In this document: in pieces, positions 6,783 to 13,532 of the stretch
Numbering within the stretch: the first letter of the stretch is position 1
How the letters are laid out: every line of letters begins with the position of its first letter
DNA from: Butyrivibrio sp.
GTDB taxonomy: Bacteria > Bacillota_A > Clostridia > Lachnospirales > Lachnospiraceae
DNA: 16,436 bases
Direction: 5' to 3'
NCBI RefSeq assembly: GCF_024699075.1
Contig: NZ_JAILQF010000351.1
Span: 1 to 16,436 of the forward strand
Program-made: the position numbers and the translations under genes
The notes under the pieces: model-generated
What the model saw: the letters and a program-made list of their open reading frames with translations, nothing else
What the model was told of the DNA's origin: nothing
The model's database searches: none

Positions 6783-8045
6783 TTAATTTTCTTCAGTACA
6801 GATTCTTATAGAACCCACATTTTCATATTTATCAAAAGAGCTCTTTAACAGCACCACCTGTTCCATCTCACCAGGAGCCATTACCCTCTTTTTGATATTC
6901 TGAACCTTCTCATCGTCATAATAAACGCATATGCTGCGGTTCTTAAATACATCTCCAACTCTGAATCTGACAACAACCTTGTCACTCATATTAGAAATAT
7001 CAAGACTCTGCGGAACTGTATAGCGGACGCCGCCATCAGCCTTAAGCTCTACAGATCTGCCCTCAGCCTTCTGCCCGGACTTAATATACTCAGCAGCATT
7101 TCTACCTGCAAGAGTAGCTTCTTCAGAAACATAATCAACAAGATCATGAACATGGAGGACGTTGCCACATGCAAAGATTCCATCAACACTTGTCTCTAGC
7201 TTATCACTCACACTAGGTCCGCTCGTAACAGGACATATTGAAGCTCCGATTCCTCTTGTAAGCTCATTTTCCGGAAGAAGACCACATGATAAAAGAAGTG
7301 TATCAGCATCATAGTGTTCCTCTGTTCCCGGAATAGGTTTTCTGTTTGCATCAACCTCTGCGATAGTAATGCCTGTCACATGGTCTTTACCTTCAATATC
7401 AATAACCGTATGACTTAATTTAAGCGGAATACCATAGTCATCAAGACACTGCACAATATTTCTCTTAAGACCGCCTGAATATGGCATAAGCTCAGCTACT
7501 ACTTCAACCTTGGCCCCTTCAAGAGTCATACGGCGAGCCATTATAAGACCTATATCGCCTGATCCAAGGATTACTACTTTCTTACCTACCATATGCCCTT
7601 CAATATTCATAAGACGCTGGGCAGTACCTGCTGTATATATTCCTGCAGGTCTGAATCCCGGAATATTAAGCGCTCCTCTTGGACGTTCCCTGCAGCCCAT
7701 TGCAAGGATAACAGCACCTGCTTTTATAGTAGTAAGGCCATCCTCTTTATTGATGTATGTAACTTCCTTGTCTTTATTTATATCAATTACCATCGTATTA
7801 AGCTTGTAAGGAATATTTTCATCTCTAACACGGTCAATATACCTTCCCGCATATTCAGGACCTGTGAGTTCCTCCTTAAAAGTATGAAGACCAAAACCGT
7901 TATGGATACACTGATTAAGTATTCCTCCAAGAATATGGTCACGCTCAAGTATCAGTATATCTTCTACCCCTTTATCCCTTGCTGAAAGTGCTGCTGCAAG
8001 ACCAGCGGGACCCCCGCCTATAATTACAAGATCTATATTATTCAT
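6783..8045 (-). CDS. NAD(P)/FAD-dependent oxidoreductase of the glp cluster
   Basis: Predicted 420-residue flavoprotein. The N-terminal FAD Rossmann motif is DLVIIGGGPAGLAAA (residues 5-19). ERDHILGGILNQCIHNGFG follows in the position of the redox region, with one Cys rather than a CxxC disulfide. VILAMGCRERPRG and KKVVILGSGDIGLIMARR (near 170) mark the second nucleotide-binding domain. FACGNVLHVHDLVDYVSEEA is the C-terminal FAD contact. The start is at ATG 8045, with AAAGGA five bases upstream; a frame to 8105 exists but overlaps the preceding gene. In clostridia this family is encoded with a GlpA-like dehydrogenase and DUF1667, and probably takes electrons from that dehydrogenase to NAD(P) or another acceptor (inference). 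Confidence 0.88.
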   Translation of the reverse strand: MNNIDLVIIGGGPAGLAAALSARDKGVEDILILERDHILGGILNQCIHNGFGLHTFKEELTGPEYAGRYIDRVRDENIPYKLNTMVIDINKDKEVTYINKEDGLTTIKAGAVILAMGCRERPRGALNIPGFRPAGIYTAGTAQRLMNIEGHMVGKKVVILGSGDIGLIMARRMTLEGAKVEVVAELMPYSGGLKRNIVQCLDDYGIPLKLSHTVIDIEGKDHVTGITIAEVDANRKPIPGTEEHYDADTLLLSCGLLPENELTRGIGASICPVTSGPSVSDKLETSVDGIFACGNVLHVHDLVDYVSEEATLAGRNAAEYIKSGQKAEGRSVELKADGGVRYTVPQSLDISNMSDKVVVRFRVGDVFKNRSICVYYDDEKVQNIKKRVMAPGEMEQVVLLKSSFDKYENVGSIRICTEEN

Positions 8046-8070
8046 AATAGTCCTTTCATCTATACCTTTT

Positions 8071-9519
8071 TTAGTTTCTGCCAATCTCATCTTTAGGATC
8101 GCCAATTATAAGCTCTGAACCTTTCCTGTTCTTGCAAACAGAAGTTACAGATATACCAAGCTCTTGTGCTATTATCTCGATAGTACGAGGCGTGCAAAAG
8201 CCTGCCTGGCATCTTCCCATTCCTGCTCTTGTTCTTCTCTTTACTCCGTCCATCGACCTTGCGCCAAGCGTGCGTCTTATGGAATTTCGTATTTCACCCT
8301 CTGAAATTCCTTCGCATCTGCAGATGATAGTTCCATAGGACGGGTCCTTCTTTATAAGGGCTGCTCTTTCATCAAATGACATCTCTGCCACATGTGGAAT
8401 GCCTATTCGCTTTCCATCAAAGCTTTCCTTCTTTGAAACTCCCTCTTTTTGGGCAATCTCATCAGCGATGTATACGCCAATAGCAGGAGCGCTAGAAAGT
8501 CCGGGAGACTCAATTCCTGCTGCGTCAAAAAATCCTTCTGCATCCTCACATTCACCTATTATGAAATCGTCACCATCTTCATGAGCACGAAGTCCTGAAA
8601 AAGATGTTATGGTCTGACGGAAGGGAACATTCTTAACACTTATCATTGCTTTATTTGTAAGATCATCAAGTTCAGCAGCAGATGTTGACGTAAGCTCCTT
8701 ATTGTCTACATCAACAGCTGTAGGACCTGCAAGAAGATTTCCATGAACAGTTGGTGTCACAAGAACTCCCTTACCATATTTACCCGGAAGCTGGAAAATA
8801 GTATGTGTTACATAATCTCCAACCTCCTTGTCCATAAGCTTGTAATCTCCCTTACGAGGAGTAATATGAATCTTCTTATCCGAAACCATATTGTGAAAAA
8901 GATCTGCATATACACCTGCAGCATTCACAACATATTTGGAAGTTATCTCACCATTACAAGTACGAAGGCTATAGCCTCCTTCTATTTTCTTTATATTCTG
9001 AACTTCAGTATTAAATCGAAATTCCACACCATTATCTGCAGCATTTTCTGCAAGTGCGATCGTAAGATTGAAAGGACATACAATTGCGCCGCTCTTAGCA
9101 AGAAGAGCTGCAACAACTTCCTCTGATACATTGGGCTCAAGCTCTCTTGCCTCATCACCTGTTATTATCTCAAGATCCTTAACCCCGTTTTTTATGCCTC
9201 TTTCATACAGCTCTTTAAGTTTAGGCTTATCTTCTTCTGCAAAGCATAAAACCATTGATCCGTTTCTCTTATAAGGAAAATCAAGTTCCTTTGACAGATC
9301 CTCCATCATTTCACTACCAATGACATTAAACTTTGCCTTTAAAGTACCTGGCTCTGCATCAAAGCCGGCATGTACTATAGCGCTGTTAGCTTTGGATGTA
9401 CCGGAACAGACATCCTCTTCTTTTTCAAGCAGAACAGTTTTCAAATTATAAGCTGACAACTGCCTTGCGATCGCGCATCCAACAACACCGCCCCCGATGA
9501 TTACTACATCTGTGTTCAT
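8071..9519 (-). CDS. glpA: Glycerol-3-phosphate dehydrogenase with BFD-like [2Fe-2S] domain
   Basis: Predicted to oxidise glycerol-3-phosphate to dihydroxyacetone phosphate using FAD. The 482-residue protein begins with VVIIGGGVVGCAIARQLS (5-22), then LLEKEEDVCSGTSKANSAIVHAGFD, the DAO-family fold; ITSFSGLRAHEDGDDFIIG and GIESPGLSSAPAIG lie further on. The C-terminal 90 residues are a BFD-type domain with cysteines in ICRCEG (near 396) and MGRCQAGFC (near 432), expected to bind one [2Fe-2S] cluster. This layout resembles anaerobic GlpA rather than aerobic GlpD. The start at ATG 9519 is preceded by AAGGAG nine bases away; ATG 9528 touches that Shine-Dalgarno sequence and is rejected. It is the first gene of the unit, behind a leader of about 260 nt. 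Confidence 0.9.
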   Translation of the reverse strand: MNTDVVIIGGGVVGCAIARQLSAYNLKTVLLEKEEDVCSGTSKANSAIVHAGFDAEPGTLKAKFNVIGSEMMEDLSKELDFPYKRNGSMVLCFAEEDKPKLKELYERGIKNGVKDLEIITGDEARELEPNVSEEVVAALLAKSGAIVCPFNLTIALAENAADNGVEFRFNTEVQNIKKIEGGYSLRTCNGEITSKYVVNAAGVYADLFHNMVSDKKIHITPRKGDYKLMDKEVGDYVTHTIFQLPGKYGKGVLVTPTVHGNLLAGPTAVDVDNKELTSTSAAELDDLTNKAMISVKNVPFRQTITSFSGLRAHEDGDDFIIGECEDAEGFFDAAGIESPGLSSAPAIGVYIADEIAQKEGVSKKESFDGKRIGIPHVAEMSFDERAALIKKDPSYGTIICRCEGISEGEIRNSIRRTLGARSMDGVKRRTRAGMGRCQAGFCTPRTIEIIAQELGISVTSVCKNRKGSELIIGDPKDEIGRN

Positions 9520-9640
9520 AAGCTGCATCTCCTTCAAAGAAATAACCATTTTCATAATTTTCTAATCATAAGATTTTAGTTCAAGGATTCTTAAAACCCT
9601 ATAATCATACCTTGTACCACCGAAACCGTTCAGATACGTC

Positions 9641-9754
9641 AAAAAAGAGACGATAGAAAAAAGTACGTGCTATAGACTTATTGAATTATCTCCAATAAGA
9701 ATAATGTTCAAGCATAGACTCAAACTGCACCGACACCCTTTTCTCTCGTCTCTT
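9641..9754 (-). promoter_or_regulatory. glp leader terminator, probable GlpP target
   Basis: On the minus strand AAGAGACGA (9754-9746) pairs with TCGTCTCTT (9653-9645). After one mismatch AGAAAA (9744-9739) pairs with TTTTCT (9660-9655). That is 15 pairs in 16 positions, and the 3' arm runs straight into six U. The 78-nt apical part contains its own perfect hairpin, CTTATTG with CAATAAG (9699-9677), and a possible GTGC/GCAC closure. The element starts about 30 nt after the predicted transcription start and ends about 120 nt before the dehydrogenase start. A GlpP-controlled terminator is the natural reading because glpP is in the operon. GlpP binding itself is inferred. Confidence 0.6.
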
Positions 9755-9789
9755 CGTTTGCCGATAAAAATCTTCAATTAGTTATATAA

Positions 9790-9818
9790 ATAATACCATG
9801 GAACTATTTTAAGTGCAA
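9790..9818 (-). promoter_or_regulatory. Sigma-A promoter of the glp unit
   Basis: Read on the minus strand: TTGCAC (9818-9813), a 17-nt spacer, then TATTAT (9795-9790). Both boxes match the consensus at four to five positions and the spacing is ideal. Transcription should start near 9783, 28 nt before the leader stem. It lies just after the end of the upstream ABC gene, for which no separate terminator is visible. Confidence 0.8.
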
Positions 9819-9827
9819 GCGTTTCCA
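9814..9827. promoter_or_regulatory. cre site (CcpA operator) over the glp -35
   Basis: TGCAAGCGTTTCCA (plus strand), or TGGAAACGCTTGCA on the minus strand, matches the core TGNAANCGNTNNCA at every fixed position in both orientations. It overlaps the -35 box by five bases, a position where CcpA binding would block RNA polymerase. Catabolite repression of glycerol-3-phosphate use is therefore expected. Confidence 0.8.
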
Positions 9828-9861
9828 CATCACATATCTATAAAATCTGATGCCTCTTTAA

Positions 9862-11634
9862 TTACTGCCACTGCGACATGTACATATCATAATATGTACC
9901 CTCTTTATTCATGAGCTCTTCATGCGTTCCCTGTTCAACAATATCTCCATGATCAAGAACAAGAATATTATCTGCATTCTGAATAGTTGAAAGTCTGTGA
10001 GCTATTATAAAACAGGTACGCCCCTTCATAAGACTAGTCATAGCCTTCTGAATCTCCTGTTCAGTTGTGGTATCAACGTTAGACGTAGCTTCATCAAGTA
10101 TCAGTATACTTGCATCATACAAAAATGCCCTTGCTATAGTAAGAAGCTGCTTCTGGCCCTTTGATATATTGCCGCCATCTTCGCTTATAACCGTATCGTA
10201 TCCCATTGGAAGATGGGTAATAAAAGAATGAATATGCGCAGACTTTGCTGCATTTATCACATCATCTCTGGACACATTATCACATCCATATGCAATATTT
10301 TCATATACAGTGCCTTCAAAAAGCCAGGTATCCTGAAGAACCATAGCATAAGCCCTTCTAAGGCTTTTCCTTGTAAGAGACCTTATCTCATTGCCATCAA
10401 CATAGATATGTCCACTACTTACATCATAAAATCTCATAAGAAGATTTATAAGCGTAGTCTTACCGGCACCTGTCTTACCTACTATTGCTATTCTCTTTCC
10501 GGCAGGAACCTTAAGCGAGAAATCATTTATAATAGTCCGCCCCTCAACATAGCCAAACTTTATATGATCAAATTCCACATCGCCCCTTACGTTTACAAGT
10601 TCTACAGCTTCCTCGATATCCTCGACTTCCTCATCTTCATCGAGAAGCCTGAATACTCTTTCAGAAGCCGCCAGCGCCGAATATAGATCGTTAATTATAT
10701 TGGCGATCTCGTTAATAGGCCCGGAAAACTTCCTTGTATATAAAACAAAAGATGAGATTTCTCCAAGATTAACTATTTTATAAAGATAAAGAACACTTCC
10801 AAACATACATGTAAGCGCAAGTCCCAGATTATTGATAAAGCCTACGGAAGGTCCTATTGTCATTCCATAATATTCAGATCTGTAGAACAGCTCTGCTGCC
10901 TCATTATTTATAACATCAAAGTTCTCAGTTACCTTATTTTCTCTTCCATAAGCAAGAATTGTCTTTTGACCTGAGAACATCTCCTCAACAAATCCGTTCA
11001 TCTGCCCGTACTTTGCACTTCTTTTGGAAAAAAGAGGTCTGGTTCTCTTACCCATAAATCTTGTATACATAACCGCAAGCGGAATAGTAACAAGTGTGAT
11101 AACAACAAGCTGTGGAGAAATCAAAAACATCATACAAAATGATCCTACAACCGTAACTATGCTGGTAAGGATCTGAACAGTATCAGTAGAAATAGAGGTT
11201 GATATAACATCAATATCATAGGAAACCCTGCTTATGATATCACCCGCCTGATTGCGGTCAAAATATCCTACAGGAAGTGTCATAAGTTTATCAAAAACAT
11301 CCTGCCTCATTCTATGAGCTATAAGTCTGCCAGTCTTCATCATAGTAACAGATACAATATATGAAATAAGAGCAGATGCTATATAACAGATGATCATAAG
11401 AAGCACAAAATGCTCTACCACCTGCATATTGATATTGCCTCTGCCACAAGCTATCTCTTCAATAGCATTACCTGCAAGTTTGGGACCGGCAAGAGATAGT
11501 AGATTACCGCAAAGACATAAGCATATCGTAACAATGAGTCTGTACTTGTATTCAAAGCAGTACTTTAAAAGGCGCTTTAAAGCGCCTTTTGTATCTTTAG
11601 GCTTATCGGTCTTAGCTGAAAATCTCATCGCCAT
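9862..11634 (-). CDS. ABC exporter half-transporter with catalytic Walker B and degenerate signature
   Basis: Predicted 590-residue membrane protein: six transmembrane helices in about the first 330 residues, then a nucleotide-binding domain. Walker A GKTGAGKTT is near 385-393, the Q-loop is VLQDTWLFEG, the signature is NISKGQKQ near 490 (Lys in place of the second-last Gly of LSGGQ), Walker B ILILDEATS near 510 keeps the catalytic Glu, and the H-loop IIAHRLS near 548 keeps His. It is a type IV (ABC-B, multidrug or lipid) exporter half. GGGG lies eight bases before ATG 11634, 39 nt after rsmH. Its substitutions complement those of the ABC protein at 13533-15269, so the two probably form one heterodimer. 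The substrate cannot be read from the sequence. Confidence 0.9.
   Translation of the reverse strand: MAMRFSAKTDKPKDTKGALKRLLKYCFEYKYRLIVTICLCLCGNLLSLAGPKLAGNAIEEIACGRGNINMQVVEHFVLLMIICYIASALISYIVSVTMMKTGRLIAHRMRQDVFDKLMTLPVGYFDRNQAGDIISRVSYDIDVISTSISTDTVQILTSIVTVVGSFCMMFLISPQLVVITLVTIPLAVMYTRFMGKRTRPLFSKRSAKYGQMNGFVEEMFSGQKTILAYGRENKVTENFDVINNEAAELFYRSEYYGMTIGPSVGFINNLGLALTCMFGSVLYLYKIVNLGEISSFVLYTRKFSGPINEIANIINDLYSALAASERVFRLLDEDEEVEDIEEAVELVNVRGDVEFDHIKFGYVEGRTIINDFSLKVPAGKRIAIVGKTGAGKTTLINLLMRFYDVSSGHIYVDGNEIRSLTRKSLRRAYAMVLQDTWLFEGTVYENIAYGCDNVSRDDVINAAKSAHIHSFITHLPMGYDTVISEDGGNISKGQKQLLTIARAFLYDASILILDEATSNVDTTTEQEIQKAMTSLMKGRTCFIIAHRLSTIQNADNILVLDHGDIVEQGTHEELMNKEGTYYDMYMSQWQ
11567..11590 (-). 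repeat. 24-bp perfect palindrome inside the ABC gene start
   Basis: The half-site AAAGCGCCTTTT and its exact complement form a 24-bp perfect palindrome at codons 15-23 of the ABC gene (KGALKRLLK). As RNA on the minus strand it makes a 10-bp GC-centred hairpin ending in UUUU, which resembles a short terminator within the reading frame. It may be an attenuator or translational pause, or it may be chance. Confidence 0.6.
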
Positions 11635-11673
11635 ATCAAAGTCCCCACAAAACTTATATCTTCTGCAATATTA

Positions 11674-12717
11674 CTACGCTTTTACAGCCCATCTCATTTT
11701 GGTACTCTTACTTCTTGGATTGATCCTGCACTCTTCCTGAGACGGTCTTATGACATCTTCAGAAATATCTGAATATATCCCCTCTTTTTTAAGCGCCTTA
11801 AAAGACTTCTTAACAAGCCTGTCTTCTCCTGAATGGAATGTAAGGATCGCAACTCTTGCACCAGGCTTTAAAATCCCCGGAAGCTTTTCAAGAAATGAAT
11901 ATAAGACCTCAAATTCACTGTTAACATCTATGCGCAGAGCCTGAAATACTCTGGCACAGCTTTTCTTGATAGCCTTATCCCTCTCAGACTTGTCCACCTT
12001 CCAAAGAGCTTCTTGAATAGCATTCTTTAAAGCAGTAGTAGTATCCATAGGATTGCCCTTTGACATAAGCGAAAAAACTTTACTTGCTATCTCCCTGGCA
12101 TAAGGCTCGTCAGAATTTTCTATCATCATTCCTTCAAACTCTTCCTGGGTGATACTATGAAGCCTTTGTGCAGCAGACTGACCATGTTCAGGATCAAGCC
12201 TTAGATCAAGCGGTCCGTCAATCTTATAAGAAAAACCTCGCTCGGGATTATCTATCTGCATGGAAGATACTCCAAGATCAGCAAGTACAAAGTCAAACTT
12301 ACCGGCTTCCTCACAGACCTTATCTATATTTTCAAAATTAGTAAGTCTGAATTTGAAGATATCATCACCATATCCCACTTCTTTAAGACGCTCTATCGTC
12401 TTTTGAGATTCTATAGGATCTACGTCAAGACCATATATACAGCCCTGCCCATTAAGGCATTCGAGCATTTTTCGCGTATGACCACCGTATCCTAAAGTAC
12501 AGTCAAGTCCCTGTTGACCAGGCTCTATTTTAAGAAAGTCAAGAATCTCATTAACCATAATGGAAATGTGCATACCAGCAGGAGTTGAACCCTTGCTGAT
12601 AACATGCTCTACTGTATCCTTATATTTTAAAGGATCATGTTCTTTATACTTTTCCTCAAATTTCTTAGGATACTTCCCTGAATAATGAACTCTTCTCTTG
12701 TGCTCTTTTTCTTCCAT
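11674..12717 (-). CDS. rsmH: 16S rRNA (cytosine-1402 N4) methyltransferase, non-dcw paralogue
   Basis: Predicted SAM-dependent enzyme that N4-methylates C1402 in the ribosomal decoding centre. The 347-residue protein carries GLDCTLGYGGHTRKML (the SAM site), FVLADLGVSSMQID, RGFSYKIDGPLDLRLD, RVFQALRIDVNSE and ILTFHSGEDRLVKKSF, all diagnostic for RsmH/MraW. A Lys/Glu-rich extension of about 40 residues (HKRRVHYSGKYPKKFEEKY) precedes the catalytic domain. The start is ATG 12717 with AAGGGA six bases upstream. Unlike standard mraW it has no mraZ or ftsL neighbours; several clostridia carry a second rsmH of this longer type. It sits 73 nt after the YunG/Sel1 gene and 39 nt before an ABC gene. Confidence 0.93.
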   Translation of the reverse strand: MEEKEHKRRVHYSGKYPKKFEEKYKEHDPLKYKDTVEHVISKGSTPAGMHISIMVNEILDFLKIEPGQQGLDCTLGYGGHTRKMLECLNGQGCIYGLDVDPIESQKTIERLKEVGYGDDIFKFRLTNFENIDKVCEEAGKFDFVLADLGVSSMQIDNPERGFSYKIDGPLDLRLDPEHGQSAAQRLHSITQEEFEGMMIENSDEPYAREIASKVFSLMSKGNPMDTTTALKNAIQEALWKVDKSERDKAIKKSCARVFQALRIDVNSEFEVLYSFLEKLPGILKPGARVAILTFHSGEDRLVKKSFKALKKEGIYSDISEDVIRPSQEECRINPRSKSTKMRWAVKA

Positions 12718-12790
12718 ATATATTCCCTTCAGATGTAGATTGGCTGTACACAAAATCACTTATGACCAATCACTAAAAACAGAACTCTTC

Positions 12791-13411
12791 TTATAGCTTT
12801 TCAAGTATCTCTTTAGCAAGAGCATTGCCATGCTTCGCAGCATAAGATGCCCACTTCCTGGCCTTTTGAAGATTCTTTTCACCAAAGCTTCCATCAAAAT
12901 AGCCCTCAGCTACCTTAGCAGCTGCATCTATGTCTCCTCTTGCAGCATGATCTATAAGTTTTAAAAGTTTGTGCTTCAATATCTTTTTATCAAGTTCTGA
13001 CTTAAGATACAGGTATCTGTTATACTTCTCTTCCTTGGCAAAATGTACATCCCTGCTCTGCTTGGGATTGTTCTCATATACAAGGACCTCGTCCCCAAAT
13101 TGCTCACTTGTAAGATCAAATATGCAGCCATCTACTACATTATAGCAATGAAAATTGCCATCAGGTCTTTCGATACCATATACCTCACCGCCAAATACAT
13201 CCTGTACAAGAAATGCTGTTATAGAGCACTGGCCAAGAGTCATATTATCTTTGGACCATTCATCCTGCATTCTTGGGGCGCAGGTTTCCTTGCACCATAT
13301 CTCTGTAAGAAGAATATACATCTCTTTAGGATCAGCTATTACTTCATAATCTTTATTAACAGGCGCAACGTCACAGTTGTCCCATCCATAGAATTTAAAT
13401 TCTCTCTTCAT
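12791..13411 (-). CDS. YunG-like domain fused to a Sel1 repeat
   Basis: Predicted 206-residue cytoplasmic protein. The N-terminal two thirds resemble the YunG family: EIWCKETCAPRMQDEWS, then NMTLGQCSITAFLVQDVFGG, NFHCYNVVDG and IFDLTSEQFG. The conserved Cys of LGQCS and His of FHCYN suggest a papain-like or transglutaminase-like fold, though catalysis is not established. The last 50 residues form one Sel1-like TPR repeat (AAKVAEGYFDGSF, ARKWASYAAKHGN), usually a protein-binding unit. AAGGAG six bases before ATG 13411 fixes the start over an earlier in-frame ATG at 13432. It is the first gene after the internal promoter at 13486-13515. Its function is unknown. Confidence 0.8.
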   Translation of the reverse strand: MKREFKFYGWDNCDVAPVNKDYEVIADPKEMYILLTEIWCKETCAPRMQDEWSKDNMTLGQCSITAFLVQDVFGGEVYGIERPDGNFHCYNVVDGCIFDLTSEQFGDEVLVYENNPKQSRDVHFAKEEKYNRYLYLKSELDKKILKHKLLKLIDHAARGDIDAAAKVAEGYFDGSFGEKNLQKARKWASYAAKHGNALAKEILEKL

Positions 13412-13485
13412 AAAAAACTCCTTAGAATCCAAAACGTGAATTTCAAGAATTAATCCGAAATTTACTACTTATATAAACAGGTAAA

Positions 13486-13515
13486 ACTATATTCGTTTTT
13501 ATACATAAATGTCAA
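13486..13515 (-). promoter_or_regulatory. Internal sigma-A promoter for YunG/Sel1-rsmH-ABC
   Basis: On the minus strand, TTGACA (13515-13510) is a perfect -35, followed by an 18-nt spacer and TATAGT (13491-13486). The predicted start is near 13479, giving a leader of about 68 nt to ATG 13411. It lies in the 121-nt gap after the second ABC gene. Confidence 0.8.
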
Positions 13516-13532
13516 ATCAAAAGCTAAAGGAC

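Noticed and set aside
9835..9861. Terminator after the ABC gene at 9862-11634
   Set aside because: No hairpin is visible in the gap before the glp promoter; read-through into the glp leader is possible.
12738..12771. GATTGG/CCAATC inverted repeat before rsmH
   Set aside because: Only six base pairs with a 22-nt loop, so it is not distinguishable from chance.
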